Part shown: positions 5,801 to 6,064 of the stretch, piece by piece
How the letters are laid out: every line of letters begins with the position of its first letter
How positions within the stretch are numbered: the stretch's first letter is position 1
From: Gemmatimonadota bacterium
GTDB lineage: Bacteria > Gemmatimonadota > Gemmatimonadetes > Palauibacterales > Palauibacteraceae
NCBI GenBank assembly: GCA_023554435.1
Contig: JAMJQV010000341.1
Span: 1-6,064, forward strand
Reading direction: 5' to 3'
DNA: 6,064 nt
Notes under the pieces: model-generated
Database searches by the model: none
Seen by the model: only the letters and a program-made list of their open reading frames with translations
What the model was told of the DNA's origin: nothing
Translations under genes and position numbers: made by a program

Positions 5801-5814
5801 GGAGCAGCCCTCAG
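5797..5814 (+). terminator. Hairpin at the end of the microprotein gene
   Basis: CTGAGG at 5797-5802 pairs exactly with CCTCAG at 5809-5814 around the loop AGCAGC. The stem overlaps the TGA stop. The following bases (AGGTTCCTG) are not T-rich, so it is either a weak terminator or an mRNA 3' stabilising stem. The rest of the spacer up to 5942 shows no convincing promoter or gene. Confidence 0.3.
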
Positions 5815-5942
5815 AGGTTCCTGCGTGCGCGCTGTTTGTTTATGGTGGAGACCAGACCGGATGTGGTCGGGGCGCTACCGAGGCTCTGCTTGAGGATGCA
5901 GGGAAGGCGTCGCCGGCCCTCACCCCCCACGGGAGGCTCTGT

Positions 5943-6064
5943 ATGATTCGCACGTCTGTAGCCGCGTTCGCGGCGCTGTTGTTTCTCACTTCCACTGCGA
6001 TCGCGCAGGACAAGGTCATCAAGAGCGCCATGAGCGCCGGACCGCCTTCGATCTCGGCGGATGC
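5943..6064 (+). CDS. Secreted protein of unknown function (3' end outside window)
   Basis: The first 40 codons are present, from ATG at 5943, with GGGAGG (5931-5936) six bases upstream as a good ribosome binding site. A clear signal peptide is seen: M-I-R-T, a hydrophobic core to about residue 16, and cleavage predicted after A21 (A-I-A before Q22-D). The mature part starts Q-D-K-V-I-K-S-A-M-S-A-G-P-P-S-I-S-A-D-A. A segment of the form A-M-S-A-x-P-x-S-I-x-x-D/N-A right after the signal peptide is recalled from a conserved group of periplasmic or secreted proteins of unknown function. That link rests on memory of a short motif and needs the rest of the gene. The neighbour upstream is the microprotein, 142 bp away on the same strand. 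Confidence 0.8.
   Translation, partial: MIRTSVAAFAALLFLTSTAIAQDKVIKSAMSAGPPSISAD

Noticed and set aside
5608..5946. Plus-strand 112-codon open frame over the microprotein
   Set aside because: No ribosome binding site before its ATG and an Arg/Cys-rich composition without pattern; the microprotein frame has the strong site and a clear membrane helix.
5842..5946. 34-codon frame (M-V-E-T-R-P) whose TGA overlaps the ATG of the last gene
   Set aside because: The ATGA overlap is tempting, but there is no ribosome binding site and the protein is Arg/Pro-rich and shapeless.
1..6064. Mobile element, CRISPR array, tRNA or rRNA
   Set aside because: No transposase, terminal repeats, spaced direct-repeat array or cloverleaf-like RNA was seen on either strand.

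Overview
The window is GC-rich bacterial DNA, tightly packed and with consistent high-GC codon use. It most resembles a member of Gemmatimonadota or a nearby lineage. This rests on three things: a lipoprotein whose post-lipidation linker reads C-GGDSTGPPPP, a large secreted peptidase ending in a GNGNG-x-x-DVGD-x-x-AWL tail (both recalled as common in that phylum), and a Wzi-like outer-membrane barrel. The assignment is inference; there is no rRNA or marker gene here.

Layout, left to right. (1) 1-869 (+): the 3' part of an outer-membrane beta-barrel protein, probably Wzi-like. (2) 888-1385 (-): a DUF456 membrane protein, convergent with the barrel gene and only 18 bp from it. (3) 1386-1657: a divergent intergenic region with a 9-bp inverted repeat, a 10-bp palindrome and a plausible sigma70-type promoter. 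(4) 1658-4213 (+): an 851-residue secreted metzincin-like metallopeptidase with three C-terminal BACON-type repeats and a dockerin-like tail. (5) 4210-4611 (+): a 133-residue lipoprotein overlapping the peptidase by ATGA, with a beta-rich domain that may be cohesin-like. (6) 4626-5498 (-): a tandem-domain universal stress protein, convergent with the lipoprotein gene and 14 bp away. (7) 5499-5680: a divergent intergenic region with phased CCGTGACG direct repeats. (8) 5681-5800 (+): a 39-residue single-span membrane microprotein with a strong ribosome binding site. (9) 5801-5942: a short spacer with a hairpin. (10) 5943-6064 (+): the first 40 residues of a secreted protein that runs off the window.

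The most interesting unit is the peptidase-lipoprotein pair. The two are translationally coupled. The first has a calcium-loop tail resembling a degenerate dockerin, and the second is a lipid-anchored beta protein with a cohesin-like pattern. A simple model is that the lipoprotein tethers or chaperones the exported peptidase at the cell surface. The universal stress protein and the microprotein are divergently transcribed and may share regulation. No mobile elements, CRISPR arrays, tRNA or rRNA genes were seen.
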